Shown: one piece after another, positions 7,707 to 16,051 of the stretch | Layout: each line of letters opens with the position of its first letter | Position numbering within the stretch: the stretch's first letter is position 1 | Source of the DNA: CAYWFP01 sp964457365 | GTDB lineage: Bacteria; Planctomycetota; SZUA-567 | Assembly: GCA_964457365.1 (NCBI GenBank) | Contig: CAYWFP010000051.1 | Coordinates: 1 to 29,188, forward strand | Reading direction: 5' to 3' | Length of the DNA stretch: 29,188 nt | The notes under the pieces: generated by a model | The model's input: the letters and a program-made list of their open reading frames with translations, nothing else | Database searches by the model: none | What the model was told of the DNA's origin: nothing | Position numbers and translations under genes: made by a program

Positions 7707-9260
7707 TCAATGCACGCCGTGGGCGAAGAGATTTCGCGTCGGATGCGGATAGTCCTGCAGGATGACTTTCTCGAGCAAGCGGTCTCGCAACTCGTTGCGT
7801 ATTGACGCGTGATTCGGCTCCTCTGCCAGATTGATCTGTTCAGCCGGATCGTTCTCCAGATCGAAAAGTTGCTCGCCGCCGCCGCAGGGATAATAGGTAT
7901 ACCGATAGCGATCAGTGTGCAACGTCCGCGCCCAGTGGCGGGGCGAGTTGCTGTCGATGTTGTTGAAACTCTCGATGTAGGCGGTGTCGCGCCAGTCAGG
8001 CACGATCTCTCCACGGCACAGCGGCAGGAGGCTCCGGCCCGATAGCGTCGTAGTCGGCTTGTCGCGCAGATACGGTCCCATTGTCGGCGGTTGAAATAGC
8101 GGTTGTTCCGCGAGATCGAGGACGGTCGGGCAGATGTCCTCCAGTTGAACGAACTCTTGCCGCGTCTGCCCGGTAGAAATCCCCGGCCCCGCCATGATCA
8201 GCGGAACGCGGCAGCAGGCGTCGTAGTGGAACTCGCCCTTGCCGCGGAAACCGTGATCGAGCAGCATTTCGCCGTGATCGGCCAGCAGTACGAGTGCCGT
8301 GTTCTCCATCCTACCGGCCATGCGTAAGGTGGTGAGAACGCGGCCGAGTTGTTCGTCGAGATGCACCATGTCGGCGAAGTAGTACTGCCGTGTGATACGC
8401 CAATCGTCGGCGATCTCGGTCTGCGCGGTGCGCAGGCTTCTAAAAGCCGCCGGGGGATTATCCGCCCATTCCACTGGCGATGGTTGCGGCAGCCTGTCGG
8501 TATCGACGCGGCCCATGTACGGTGCTGGCGGACAGAAAGGGCTGTGCGGTTGAACATAACTGATGTGCGCGTGTAGCGCCTGTCCGGTTGGGATGGAGGC
8601 GATGAAACGTTCGGCGTGACGCGTGATCCATTCCGTTTGCGACACCTCCTGCGGAAACGGCAGCGTATAACGCCCGGCATCGTTGTGCGGAAAGCCGTCT
8701 TGGCGCCAGTCGAACCTTTTTCGAATTTCGGCTATGCGTTCAGAAAGGTTTTCGTTTTCAATGCCGTAATCGAACAGTTCGGGGATATGATTCGCCCAGA
8801 TAGTCGCCAGCGCCGCGTCGAAATGCGCTGAATGCCCGTTTCGCACCCAGTCGAGCCACTCGCCGCCGCGGCCGTCTTCTGTGATGTGGATCTCGTCGTA
8901 GCCATAGACCCTGTAGTCCGGATAAAAGCCGTCGAAGTGAGGGCGCAGGTGCACTTTTCCCAGGGCGGCCGTTGCATATCCCCCTTGCTGCAGCGCCTTC
9001 ATGAATGTGGGCAATTGTGGATCGAGCGAGTAGCCATTCTGCAGACAACCGTGTTGTCGACTGGTCAGACCGGTTGCCAGCGTGGCCCGGGCCGGCATGC
9101 AGACAGGATTGCTGGTATACGCATTGCGGAAATGCGTGCCATTCCGCAGCATCCACGCGATATTCGGCAAATCGCAAACACCATCGACGGCGGTTTCTAG
9201 CCATTTGGCCGAGAGTTGATCGAGCATGAAAAAGACGATATCCCGTTGTTTGGCGTTCAT
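7707..9260 (-). CDS. Formylglycine-dependent sulfatase (family S1), second copy
   Basis: A 517-residue type I sulfatase, distinct from the one at 5559-6965. The first metal site is MLDQLSAKW with Asp14; the signature NPVCMPARATLATG carries C-x-P-x-R with Cys54 as the formylglycine precursor; ALGKVHLRPHF gives the Lys and His of the active site; LLADHGEMLLDHGFRGKGEF supplies the C-terminal metal ligands and a catalytic Lys; CGGGEQLFDLENDPAEQINLA is the typical C-terminal strand. I chose ATG at 9260, which has GGAGG nine bases upstream; the frame stays open a further 67 codons but that extension lacks family similarity and crosses the divergent promoter region. No signal peptide is seen, so it too is probably cytoplasmic. 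It converges on the SGNH gene and is divergent from the hypothetical hydrolase at 9418. Confidence 0.93.
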   Translation of the reverse strand: MNAKQRDIVFFMLDQLSAKWLETAVDGVCDLPNIAWMLRNGTHFRNAYTSNPVCMPARATLATGLTSRQHGCLQNGYSLDPQLPTFMKALQQGGYATAALGKVHLRPHFDGFYPDYRVYGYDEIHITEDGRGGEWLDWVRNGHSAHFDAALATIWANHIPELFDYGIENENLSERIAEIRKRFDWRQDGFPHNDAGRYTLPFPQEVSQTEWITRHAERFIASIPTGQALHAHISYVQPHSPFCPPAPYMGRVDTDRLPQPSPVEWADNPPAAFRSLRTAQTEIADDWRITRQYYFADMVHLDEQLGRVLTTLRMAGRMENTALVLLADHGEMLLDHGFRGKGEFHYDACCRVPLIMAGPGISTGQTRQEFVQLEDICPTVLDLAEQPLFQPPTMGPYLRDKPTTTLSGRSLLPLCRGEIVPDWRDTAYIESFNNIDSNSPRHWARTLHTDRYRYTYYPCGGGEQLFDLENDPAEQINLAEEPNHASIRNELRDRLLEKVILQDYPHPTRNLFAHGVH

Positions 9261-9294
9261 ACGAAGAGCCTCCGAAAAGGGTTGCGATTCGTTG

Positions 9295-9322
9295 AGTCTA
9301 CCCGCGTGGTGCTTCCGGGCAA
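9295..9322 (-). promoter_or_regulatory. Weak candidate promoter of the second sulfatase
   Basis: On the minus strand TTGCCC (9317-9322) and TAGACT (9295-9300) are 16 bases apart, 35 bases upstream of the ATG at 9260. Both boxes match consensus at only four positions. Confidence 0.25.
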
Positions 9323-9341
9323 GGCATTTCCGGCCGGGGGT

Positions 9342-9360
9342 TGACTCGGGGGGCGAGTCA
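9342..9360. promoter_or_regulatory. Perfect inverted repeat in the divergent region, operator candidate
   Basis: Arms TGACTCG and CGAGTCA (7 of 7) surround five G residues, between the second sulfatase and the hypothetical hydrolase. The left arm overlaps a -35-like TTGACT at 9341-9346 facing the hydrolase; the matching -10 position (CAGGAT, 9364-9369) is poor, as expected for an activator-dependent promoter. It does not resemble the GTGGTATA sites at 2907-3008, so a different regulator would be involved. A transcript hairpin is the alternative. Confidence 0.4.
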
Positions 9361-9417
9361 GGGCAGGATTGGCGGATATCGCGAGAAGTTAGACGCACCC
9401 TCGGCAAGGAGAACCGC

Positions 9418-10443
9418 TTGAAGACTGTAAAACTCTTCCACTGCGATCTCAACTGGACCACGGCCGGCCCGTCAGCGCCGCACGACTGGGCCTTTGTCGA
9501 TCCGGAGGACTATTTCCGCTGGCACATGGAGTTCGGCACCAATGTCATGTACTGCCAGGCGTATCTCTTCGGCGGCACCGCGCTTTACCCGAGCCGTTTG
9601 GGGCCTGTCGCGCCGGGCCCGGGCGTGGAGTTGTTCCCGAAGTTGTATGAACTGGCGCTCGCCAACGACGTGCCCGTGTGGAGCTACTTTTGCGTCGGGG
9701 CCGACTTAGTGATGGGTAATCACCGCCAGCACTGGATCGTTCCCGGCAGCCGCGACTGGACCGGCGATGCCGGCGCTTCGGTGAAAATGTTCCAGTACGG
9801 TTTCTTCGCGCCCGAGTCGGGCTGGACGGATCTTCTTTGTGCGCGCGTGAAAGAATTCCTTGGCATGTATCCCAAGGTCGATTGGCTGCTCTTCGACTGG
9901 TTCGGCTATGGCGGTCTGGCGCCGAATCGGGACCCGGTCGTGCCGGCGCCGTATGCCGAAGAGCCGTTTCGGCGCATTATCGGGCGCGATCTTCCGGATC
10001 GGATCGAAGAGATCACTCCGGAGGAACATCTCGCTTATAAACGCGCGGTGCTGGCCGAGCAGTTTAAGCGATTGCGCGAGGCGGTCAACTCGGTCTCTCC
10101 GTCTACGAAGATCCTGTTCAACGTGCCGTATTACGAAGCGTACGAAGCGGTCTGGGCGGATCACCCCATGCTTTTAGAGAGCGACGCGCTCTTTGCCGAA
10201 TGCAGCAAATCCGATGTCATGGAATGGTTGCTCGATATCCGCCGTCCGGAGCAACGGGTCATGACTACCATTGTCGGCCGACAACAGGAAGGCGAATGCG
10301 ACGTTACGAGTTGGCGCCGCTGGTTCGAAGCCGGCTGCGACTTCTTCGGTTACGCTTGGGGAACGCCGCCGGATTTCCGACCGCACCCGCGATATGAGGA
10401 CGAGATGCGTATCGTACGCGATGCATTCGCCAGCATGGATTGA
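9418..10443 (+). CDS. Uncharacterised TIM-barrel-like hydrolase
   Basis: A 341-residue soluble protein I cannot place in a named family with confidence. It opens with KLFHCDLNWT and alternates hydrophobic strands with helices, as in an (alpha/beta)8 barrel: NVMYCQAYLFGG near 42, VPVWSYFCVGADL near 86, KVDWLLFDWFGYGG near 153 with Asp160, KILFNVPYY, and a late RVMTTIVGRQQEGE. The pattern recalls the hypothetical glycoside hydrolase groups (GHL-type) and fucosidase-like proteins. The start is TTG at 9418, with AAGGAG six bases before it; the longer open frame from 9226 would overlap the divergent sulfatase start and gives non-homologous-looking residues. The L-serine dehydratase gene begins four bases after its stop, so the two are probably co-transcribed. 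Catabolism of a glycan or glycoside is suggested only by context. Confidence 0.6.
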   Translation: MKTVKLFHCDLNWTTAGPSAPHDWAFVDPEDYFRWHMEFGTNVMYCQAYLFGGTALYPSRLGPVAPGPGVELFPKLYELALANDVPVWSYFCVGADLVMGNHRQHWIVPGSRDWTGDAGASVKMFQYGFFAPESGWTDLLCARVKEFLGMYPKVDWLLFDWFGYGGLAPNRDPVVPAPYAEEPFRRIIGRDLPDRIEEITPEEHLAYKRAVLAEQFKRLREAVNSVSPSTKILFNVPYYEAYEAVWADHPMLLESDALFAECSKSDVMEWLLDIRRPEQRVMTTIVGRQQEGECDVTSWRRWFEAGCDFFGYAWGTPPDFRPHPRYEDEMRIVRDAFASMD

Positions 10444-10447
10444 AGCC

Positions 10448-11638
10448 ATGGAATCGTTGACAGAACTCTACCGCATCGGGCAGGGGCCGTCCAGCAGCCA
10501 TACCATGGGACCGCGTTTCGCCGCCGAGCGTTTCTGCTCGCGTGTTTCTCCCGATGCACGTATCCGGGTTACTCTTTACGGATCACTCGCGGCTACCGGT
10601 ATAGGCCACGGTACGCCCGCAGCTGTCTCGGCTCCTTTTGCGTCTCGGCAGGTAGAGGTTAAGCTAAACACCGAGGAAGCGCTGTCGTATCACCCCAATG
10701 GCATGCTCTTCGAAGCACTCGACGCTTGCGGAGAGGTGGTCGACTCCTGGACCGTGTACAGTGTTGGTGGTGGACGACTCGATGATGGCTCGGGCATAAA
10801 AAAAGAATCGGTGTATGATGTTGCATCCATGGCCAAGTTATTGCGTTGGACCGAGGATACCGGGAGCCCCGCGTGGATGTTGGTAGATCGGAATGAATCT
10901 TCTGTCTGGGACCACCTCGCCGATGTCTGGCGCTGCATGCGCGAAGCGATCGAGCGCGGTTTGGCCTCCGAGACGCCGCTGCCGGGAGGGCTGCATCTGC
11001 CGCGCCGCGCCGCACGGCTTATGCGCCAGACGCGGGTCCTTGGCGCCGAGTTCCATCGTACCGCTCGTTTGTCTGCGTATGCGCTGGCAGTGGCCGAGGA
11101 GAACGCTGGCGGCGGGATCGTAGTCACCGCGCCGACATGCGGCTCTTCGGGTGTGGTGCCTGCAGTGCTCCACTACTTGATGGAGACGCTGGTCTGCAGC
11201 GATCGTGCGCTTTTGCACGGCCTGGCCACCGCGGGGCTGGTCGGGAATTTGATAAAAACCAACGCATCGATCTCAGGTGCCGAAGTGGGGTGCCAGGGAG
11301 AAGTCGGTGCCGCGTGCAGCATGGCCGCGGCCGCGGCGGTGCAGTTGCTGGGCGGCTCGCCGCACCAGATCGAATACGCCGCGGAGATGGCGCTCGAGCA
11401 TCATCTCGGTTTGACCTGCGATCCGGTTATGGGCCTGGTGCAGATTCCGTGTATCGAGCGCAATGCCATGGCGACTCTCCGGGCTCTCGATTGCGCCGAG
11501 TATGCGCTGCTCTCCGACGGACGACATCGCATTACGTTCGATCAGGTCGTCCGTACGATGCGTGATACCGGTCACGATCTGCCGTCTCTCTATCGCGAGA
11601 CTGCCGCCGGCGGATTGGCCGTGAATTACACGCCCTGA
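10448..11638 (+). CDS. sdaA: L-serine dehydratase, iron-sulfur type, single chain
   Basis: Converts L-serine to pyruvate and ammonia in the cytoplasm using an oxygen-sensitive [4Fe-4S] cluster. The 396-residue chain has the beta-like N-terminal segment, IGQGPSSSHTMGP, and the alpha segment with APTCGSSGVVPA near 228, GCQGEVGAACSM with Cys282, and CDPVMGLVQIPCIERN with Cys324 and Cys335; the three Cys are the expected cluster ligands. E. coli SdaA has about 454 residues, so this is somewhat compact, with a shortened region between the two parts. The ATG lies four bases after the upstream hydrolase stop; no strong Shine-Dalgarno is seen, so translation may depend on coupling. It converges on the SPFH operon with three bases between stops. 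Why a serine deaminase sits in a sulfatase/hydrolase island is unclear. Confidence 0.93.
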   Translation: MESLTELYRIGQGPSSSHTMGPRFAAERFCSRVSPDARIRVTLYGSLAATGIGHGTPAAVSAPFASRQVEVKLNTEEALSYHPNGMLFEALDACGEVVDSWTVYSVGGGRLDDGSGIKKESVYDVASMAKLLRWTEDTGSPAWMLVDRNESSVWDHLADVWRCMREAIERGLASETPLPGGLHLPRRAARLMRQTRVLGAEFHRTARLSAYALAVAEENAGGGIVVTAPTCGSSGVVPAVLHYLMETLVCSDRALLHGLATAGLVGNLIKTNASISGAEVGCQGEVGAACSMAAAAAVQLLGGSPHQIEYAAEMALEHHLGLTCDPVMGLVQIPCIERNAMATLRALDCAEYALLSDGRHRITFDQVVRTMRDTGHDLPSLYRETAAGGLAVNYTP

Positions 11639-11641
11639 GCG

Positions 11642-13465
11642 CTACTGCTGCTGGCCGGGATTGGACGGTTTCGGTTGCGGGGCAGGAGATTGCTTCTGCG
11701 ATAGGGTTTGGCTCAATGCGGCGTAGGTTTCGGGTTCCTGTCCCTTTAGCGCGGCGATGAAGTTCTGCCAGTATTGGAGAGGATAGCCGGTTTGCCCGAA
11801 ATAGTCGTATAGAAGAAGCGCGGCCTGAACGCGCAAACGCAAAATCGGCGGAAAAGGCTGTTTGGTGCCGATACCTTCGGATTTGTCTGCCGCGGCTGTA
11901 TAGCGTTGGCGGAAGGCCGCGTACATGTCCTCGAAAAACTTTCTATTGTTCAAGTAACCTTCCGGGGCCCCCTCCGCCAATGCCATATATGCCTCGCGGC
12001 AGTAGAAGACCAGCGGAATGAGAAGCCCTTCCTGCTGGTCTTTTTGGATCATCCGGCGCACATGGCGTGCGACGAATTCGTCCAGCGTGCCCTCGAAATC
12101 CGGGGCGGGGGAATATCGGACCAACCGTTCCTGGATATGCACGGCCATCTCCATGTCACCGAGGAAGTAGAAGCTGAGCACGAGACTGCGCATGAAGTTT
12201 TCGAGCGAGACGCGTGGGCCGTTGGTGTTGACGTCCTGTTCGAGGTGTTCGTAATACTCGATACGTTCAAGCATGTAGTTGATGGTTGGATCGACGAATT
12301 CCTTATTCGGCAGTCCCCAGAAGGTGGCCTGCGTTTCCTGACCTTGCGGATTGTCGCTTTCCAGCGAGATCATCGGGTCGCCCTTGTAGGCCAAGCGCTG
12401 CAGCGCGAAGTAGATCAAACGCGTGAAGCGCAGATTCGGGTTGCTCGTGCCCCATTTCTGACCGTAGGCGATCTGTCCGAGCCAGCCCCAGTACAGCGAA
12501 TGCGCCGGGGCAATGCGCCAGTCGATCTCGGCGAAACGCTCGGAGAGCGACAGCATCAACTCGACGTCCATATTGAGTTCGGATTTGAGACGCCGCCCCA
12601 TCTCCCAATACATTGCCGTCTCGACGATAGCGCGTGTCTCAGGATCCGTATACAACTCGCGCGCTCGGGCCAGAGGCGTCCCGTTCTGTTCAGGGCCGCG
12701 CAGCAGCAGCCCCGCTTGTTCGAAGAGGTCGAACCCGAGTGCCTCCAAATGCTTGGCCAGCGCGGTGACTTGTTCGTTTTGCAGGAATTCTGTGCGTGCC
12801 GCTTCTTCAAGGCGCGGATCGTAGCGCATAAAGCTATAGTCGAGTCCCGTAGGGCCTAACTGGTTGCGCGCGGCGATGATATTGCGCAAATCCTCGATTG
12901 TTCCCGAACCGAGAAAGATGCGCTCGACGCTGTAACGCAGCTTGCGCCGATACAGATAAAATGCCGTGTCGGTCTGGTCTTCTATCTTGTGAAAGAGCAT
13001 CCACGAAAGTTCGTGGTAGAGGCCGGGGTTGCGTGGGTTGTTCGCAATCCCTTCGTTGCGCAGCAGGTTGATGCCTTCGAAGACCCAATAGGCCCGTTGG
13101 GTCGGGTTTTCATGCGGATAGGAGACGTTGTACGCGAGGTCCCATGAGATGAAAGCCCAAGCACTGGGAAAGTTGGGCATCAGTCGCGTGATAAGCCGAT
13201 AGCTGTCGACCATGTCGTAATACTGGCCCTCGTCGCGCATGGTCTGGGCGCGGTGAAAAAGAAACATGAAGACTATGCCACGAACTCCGCCCAGGAGCGA
13301 ATGGGTGATGATATACTCAGGCGGTGCGCTCTGGCTGGCGAAGCGACCGCGCAGGTTGTGTTCGTCGCGCAAGCGGCTCAATCCGGGGTGGAGCATATTG
13401 CAGAAAGCCAGAAGCGCCAGCGTGACGACGAGAAAAAAATAACGCAGCAACGGGTGCGAATGCAT
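11642..13465 (-). CDS. Membrane-anchored helical protein of unknown function, last gene of the SPFH operon
   Basis: A 607-residue protein not recognised as a named family. One transmembrane segment near residues 8-25 (YFFLVVTLALLAFCNML) has few charged residues before it, so the bulk is probably outside the membrane as a tethered domain. The remainder is strongly helical and rich in Trp, Tyr and Arg; stretches such as SYRLITRLMPNFPSAWAFIS resemble tetratricopeptide-type repeats without a clean 34-residue register. The C-terminus is a Pro/Gln-rich tail ending in three Gln. The ATG at 13465 has AGGA six bases upstream and follows the permease stop by seven bases. A frame extension of 19 codons upstream would overlap the permease gene and is rejected. 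Context suggests an accessory or scaffold subunit of the neighbouring ABC/SPFH assembly. Confidence 0.65.
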   Translation of the reverse strand: MHSHPLLRYFFLVVTLALLAFCNMLHPGLSRLRDEHNLRGRFASQSAPPEYIITHSLLGGVRGIVFMFLFHRAQTMRDEGQYYDMVDSYRLITRLMPNFPSAWAFISWDLAYNVSYPHENPTQRAYWVFEGINLLRNEGIANNPRNPGLYHELSWMLFHKIEDQTDTAFYLYRRKLRYSVERIFLGSGTIEDLRNIIAARNQLGPTGLDYSFMRYDPRLEEAARTEFLQNEQVTALAKHLEALGFDLFEQAGLLLRGPEQNGTPLARARELYTDPETRAIVETAMYWEMGRRLKSELNMDVELMLSLSERFAEIDWRIAPAHSLYWGWLGQIAYGQKWGTSNPNLRFTRLIYFALQRLAYKGDPMISLESDNPQGQETQATFWGLPNKEFVDPTINYMLERIEYYEHLEQDVNTNGPRVSLENFMRSLVLSFYFLGDMEMAVHIQERLVRYSPAPDFEGTLDEFVARHVRRMIQKDQQEGLLIPLVFYCREAYMALAEGAPEGYLNNRKFFEDMYAAFRQRYTAAADKSEGIGTKQPFPPILRLRVQAALLLYDYFGQTGYPLQYWQNFIAALKGQEPETYAALSQTLSQKQSPAPQPKPSNPGQQQ

Positions 13466-13472
13466 AATCGTC

Positions 13473-14885
13473 CTATACGAACGGAATGCCGACTTCGCGG
13501 CGGTACAGCGCAAATACGCCAAGCCCCATAAATACGCCTCCGCGCAGAACCGTGTCGAGCAGGAAGCGGTTGAATACCCGTGAGGCCGGGATTGCCCGTC
13601 CGGCCAACAAGTCGGATGTGGGGTCCGAGTCGTCGAAATTCGGGAAGAGATGGAGCACGTGGCCGAATCCCCATTGTAATGAATGGAAGCCGCGTTCCAG
13701 CGCCATGAGTGCGCTCGATGCTTCCGGAGCGGGGCGGGGAGGCTTGAAGAACTGCGGTTGCGATGTGGTCATCAGCAAACCCGCGATAATGAAACCGGAT
13801 ACGACAAGTGCCGCGACCGAACGCCGGGCGAACGTGCTCGTTGCCAGGCCGATGGCCGCGAGCATCAGTAAGCGCCAGTAGAGCATAAGGTAGGCGCGTG
13901 CGAGGTTTGCACCGAACGATCCCGTCGGCACCAGGATCTCTAGTCCCTGTCGTAGCGGCACGATCAATGTAGCCGGATAGGTGTTGTTGGCCGGTCCGGT
14001 CCGGTTCTCGATATCGACCAAGAGGATGCCGTCGCTGCCGATGATGTCGCCGGGGCCGTGAAACTCGTTGAATTTGCCTGCCCATGACTCGCTGAGGCGA
14101 CGCCCGCGACGCGCTTCCTGCAGATTGTGAAAGTACCAGACGTGATATAATTTCTTCGCGCTTCCCTCCTCGCGAGCGCCGAAGAGACGGTAGCGCACGG
14201 TAATAGCGCCGTCGTACTGCGGCAGGTCGCGGAACTCGAAGAAGAAGGTCTGGCCGTAGGGAATGGAGAATGCCTTTCGCGCGACGGTCTGTTCGATATA
14301 TTCCCTGAAGGCGGTCAGGGCTTGTTCATTACCCGCCGGCAAGTGACCGGAATCCCGTAAACGGCGCGTGTAATTGGCGACCAGTTCGTCCAACTCCGGC
14401 AGGTAGGGCGTGAACGATTGTCGTGAAACGAGGAAGCGGTCGCGCACGGCGACTTTCTGTGGCGATGGCTCTTTTCCCCACGCGATACGCGCGCGTACAA
14501 GGCCGTAGAAGAAGAGGGTGGTAACCAGCAGCAACGCTCCAGTAAAGACCGCCAGTCCCAGTAATTTTCCAAGAAGGACCAGAAGTCGGGAAACGGGTTT
14601 GCTGTCGAGGATATAGAACTGCTTGTCGTGCATTTCGCCCGCAAGGACTACCGTTGAAACGAAAAGCACCAACAGCATCAATATCCCGGCGGTGACGAAA
14701 AAGTGATATGTAGTCAATACGCCGAGTTTACCCAGCAGCGTGTCGTCGGAGCGGAAAACCGCAAAGCTCAACCATGCCTCGAGTGCTCCACCGGCGAGGC
14801 CGAGCAGCAGCAGCATCAGCAGTGGTGCGCGTTGCCGCAGGATCATGCGCAGGGTAAGGCCGGCGACGTTCAGCAATGCGCTCAT
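13473..14885 (-). CDS. ABC-2 type transporter permease with large extracytoplasmic domain
   Basis: A 470-residue integral membrane protein. Three hydrophobic helices lie in the first ~135 residues (about 19-42, 60-82, 104-130), followed by a ~190-residue soluble segment (roughly 135-325), and then two or three helices (about 330-350, 355-375 and a C-terminal one near 435-460). The pattern is that of ABC-2/NatB-like permeases, which pair with one ATPase and often export lipids or act in envelope processes. The segment GEMHDKQFYILDSKPVSRLLVLLGK is the usual cytoplasmic coupling region after TM2 (given here as a region, not a motif). Its ATG overlaps the stop of the ABC ATPase gene by four bases, and the unknown protein starts seven bases after its stop. 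The transported substrate is not evident. Confidence 0.8.
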   Translation of the reverse strand: MSALLNVAGLTLRMILRQRAPLLMLLLLGLAGGALEAWLSFAVFRSDDTLLGKLGVLTTYHFFVTAGILMLLVLFVSTVVLAGEMHDKQFYILDSKPVSRLLVLLGKLLGLAVFTGALLLVTTLFFYGLVRARIAWGKEPSPQKVAVRDRFLVSRQSFTPYLPELDELVANYTRRLRDSGHLPAGNEQALTAFREYIEQTVARKAFSIPYGQTFFFEFRDLPQYDGAITVRYRLFGAREEGSAKKLYHVWYFHNLQEARRGRRLSESWAGKFNEFHGPGDIIGSDGILLVDIENRTGPANNTYPATLIVPLRQGLEILVPTGSFGANLARAYLMLYWRLLMLAAIGLATSTFARRSVAALVVSGFIIAGLLMTTSQPQFFKPPRPAPEASSALMALERGFHSLQWGFGHVLHLFPNFDDSDPTSDLLAGRAIPASRVFNRFLLDTVLRGGVFMGLGVFALYRREVGIPFV

Positions 14886-16039
14886 GTCTCGTTCTCGCTG
14901 TCTTCACTGAGGCGCTTGAGCAGAGAATCGTCAGCCGCGGTGGTTTGTGGAGGCTGCGAGGACGGTGCTTCGGAGGTTTTCTCCTTTTCTTTCACAGTCA
15001 GTTCTCCCAGAACCTGTCGATCCGCTTCTGGGCTCGGCGCCATTGGTTCCGGGGCGGCGGGCTGCTGGGGTTGATCTTCGCCGCCGGACAGTCGCTCCAG
15101 CAGCGTCCCGCCCGCAGGTACCTGGGAAAAGAAATCGGCAGTGCCCTTACCGGTTGACGCTCCGCTGGTACCAATCCCCTTGTTCTCGGCGTCCTGGACC
15201 ACACGCAAGAAAAACTGCTCTAGGCGTTCGGTTGGCGGTTCGATGCGAACCTCCGAGTTTGGGTGGCGTTTCCGGATCAACGACTGTACCTCTTGTGTCG
15301 TTGCGTCATCCATTTCCGCGGTTATCTGCGTCAACGACTTCTGTTGCAGCAACGAATACACCGAGCCCGCCGCTTGCAGCCGGCCGCCATAAAGGATCGC
15401 AATACGGTCGCAGACGTCTTCGACATCGCCCAGAAGGTGGCTCGAAAGAAGCACCGTCTTGCCCTTGGCCTTGAGTTGCAATACCAGATCCTTCACCTCG
15501 CGCGTGCCGATGGGGTCGAGTCCCGCCGTAGGTTCGTCCAGGATGATCAGTTCCGGATCGTTGATCAGCGCTTGGGCCAGGCCGATGCGCCGTTGCATGC
15601 CTTTGGAGAATTCGACGATAGGGCGACGTCGTTCGCGACGGAGTCCGGTCAGATCCAACAGCGTTTCGATGCGATGTCGGCGTTCGGCACTGGGCAGTTT
15701 GAAGAGGCGCCCGTAGAAATCCAGTGTCTCCTCTGCATCGAGAAAACGATAGAGATAGGATTCCTCCGGGAGAAACCCGAGCCGTCCTTTGACGTCCAGA
15801 TCTTGCGGCCGTCGACCGAAGAGCGAAACTTCTCCGCTGGTGGGAAAGACCAATCCAAGAAGCAGTTTGATCGTGGTGGTCTTGCCACTGCCGTTGGGGC
15901 CCAACAGGCCAAATACTTCGCCACGTTTGACATCGAAGGTCAACTCCTGCAGCGCGCGTGCACGAATGATCCAAGTGAAGAGCTGATGGCGGTAGATCTT
16001 GGTCAGTTTGTCTGTCTGGATCACAGGGATCTCGGCCAT
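14882..16039 (-). CDS. ABC transporter ATP-binding protein with disordered C-terminal tail
   Basis: A 385-residue ATPase that would power the adjacent permease(s). Walker A is GPNGSGKT at 47-54; the Q-loop position reads GFLPEES, with Glu where Gln is usual, as in many ABC-2 ATPases; the signature is FSKGMQR at 144-150; Walker B is LIILDEPTAGLD from 164; the H-loop is LLSSHLL. After ~300 residues comes a long tail rich in Pro, Gln, Ser and Glu, predicted to be disordered, which carries two near-identical motifs, TLLERLS (312-318) and SLLKRLS (372-378), the second almost at the C-terminus. The ATG has AAAGGAG five bases upstream, 12 bases after the P-type ATPase stop. The ATPase call is certain; the tail may dock to another operon product, which is inference. 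Confidence 0.93.
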   Translation of the reverse strand: MAEIPVIQTDKLTKIYRHQLFTWIIRARALQELTFDVKRGEVFGLLGPNGSGKTTTIKLLLGLVFPTSGEVSLFGRRPQDLDVKGRLGFLPEESYLYRFLDAEETLDFYGRLFKLPSAERRHRIETLLDLTGLRRERRRPIVEFSKGMQRRIGLAQALINDPELIILDEPTAGLDPIGTREVKDLVLQLKAKGKTVLLSSHLLGDVEDVCDRIAILYGGRLQAAGSVYSLLQQKSLTQITAEMDDATTQEVQSLIRKRHPNSEVRIEPPTERLEQFFLRVVQDAENKGIGTSGASTGKGTADFFSQVPAGGTLLERLSGGEDQPQQPAAPEPMAPSPEADRQVLGELTVKEKEKTSEAPSSQPPQTTAADDSLLKRLSEDSENET

Positions 16040-16051
16040 GCCGCTCCTTTG

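Noticed and set aside
9226..9417. 64-codon N-terminal extension of the hypothetical hydrolase
   Set aside because: It overlaps the divergent sulfatase start and its ribosome site, and the TTG at 9418 has an ideal AAGGAG; the extra residues look non-coding.
9261..9461. 67-codon N-terminal extension of the second sulfatase, possible signal peptide
   Set aside because: The residues are Arg/Ser/Pro-rich without a hydrophobic core, and GGAGG precedes the ATG at 9260.
11906..12859. Plus-strand open frame of 317 codons opposite the unknown membrane-anchored protein
   Set aside because: No ribosome site or family resemblance; the minus frame continues the operon with a good start and short gap.
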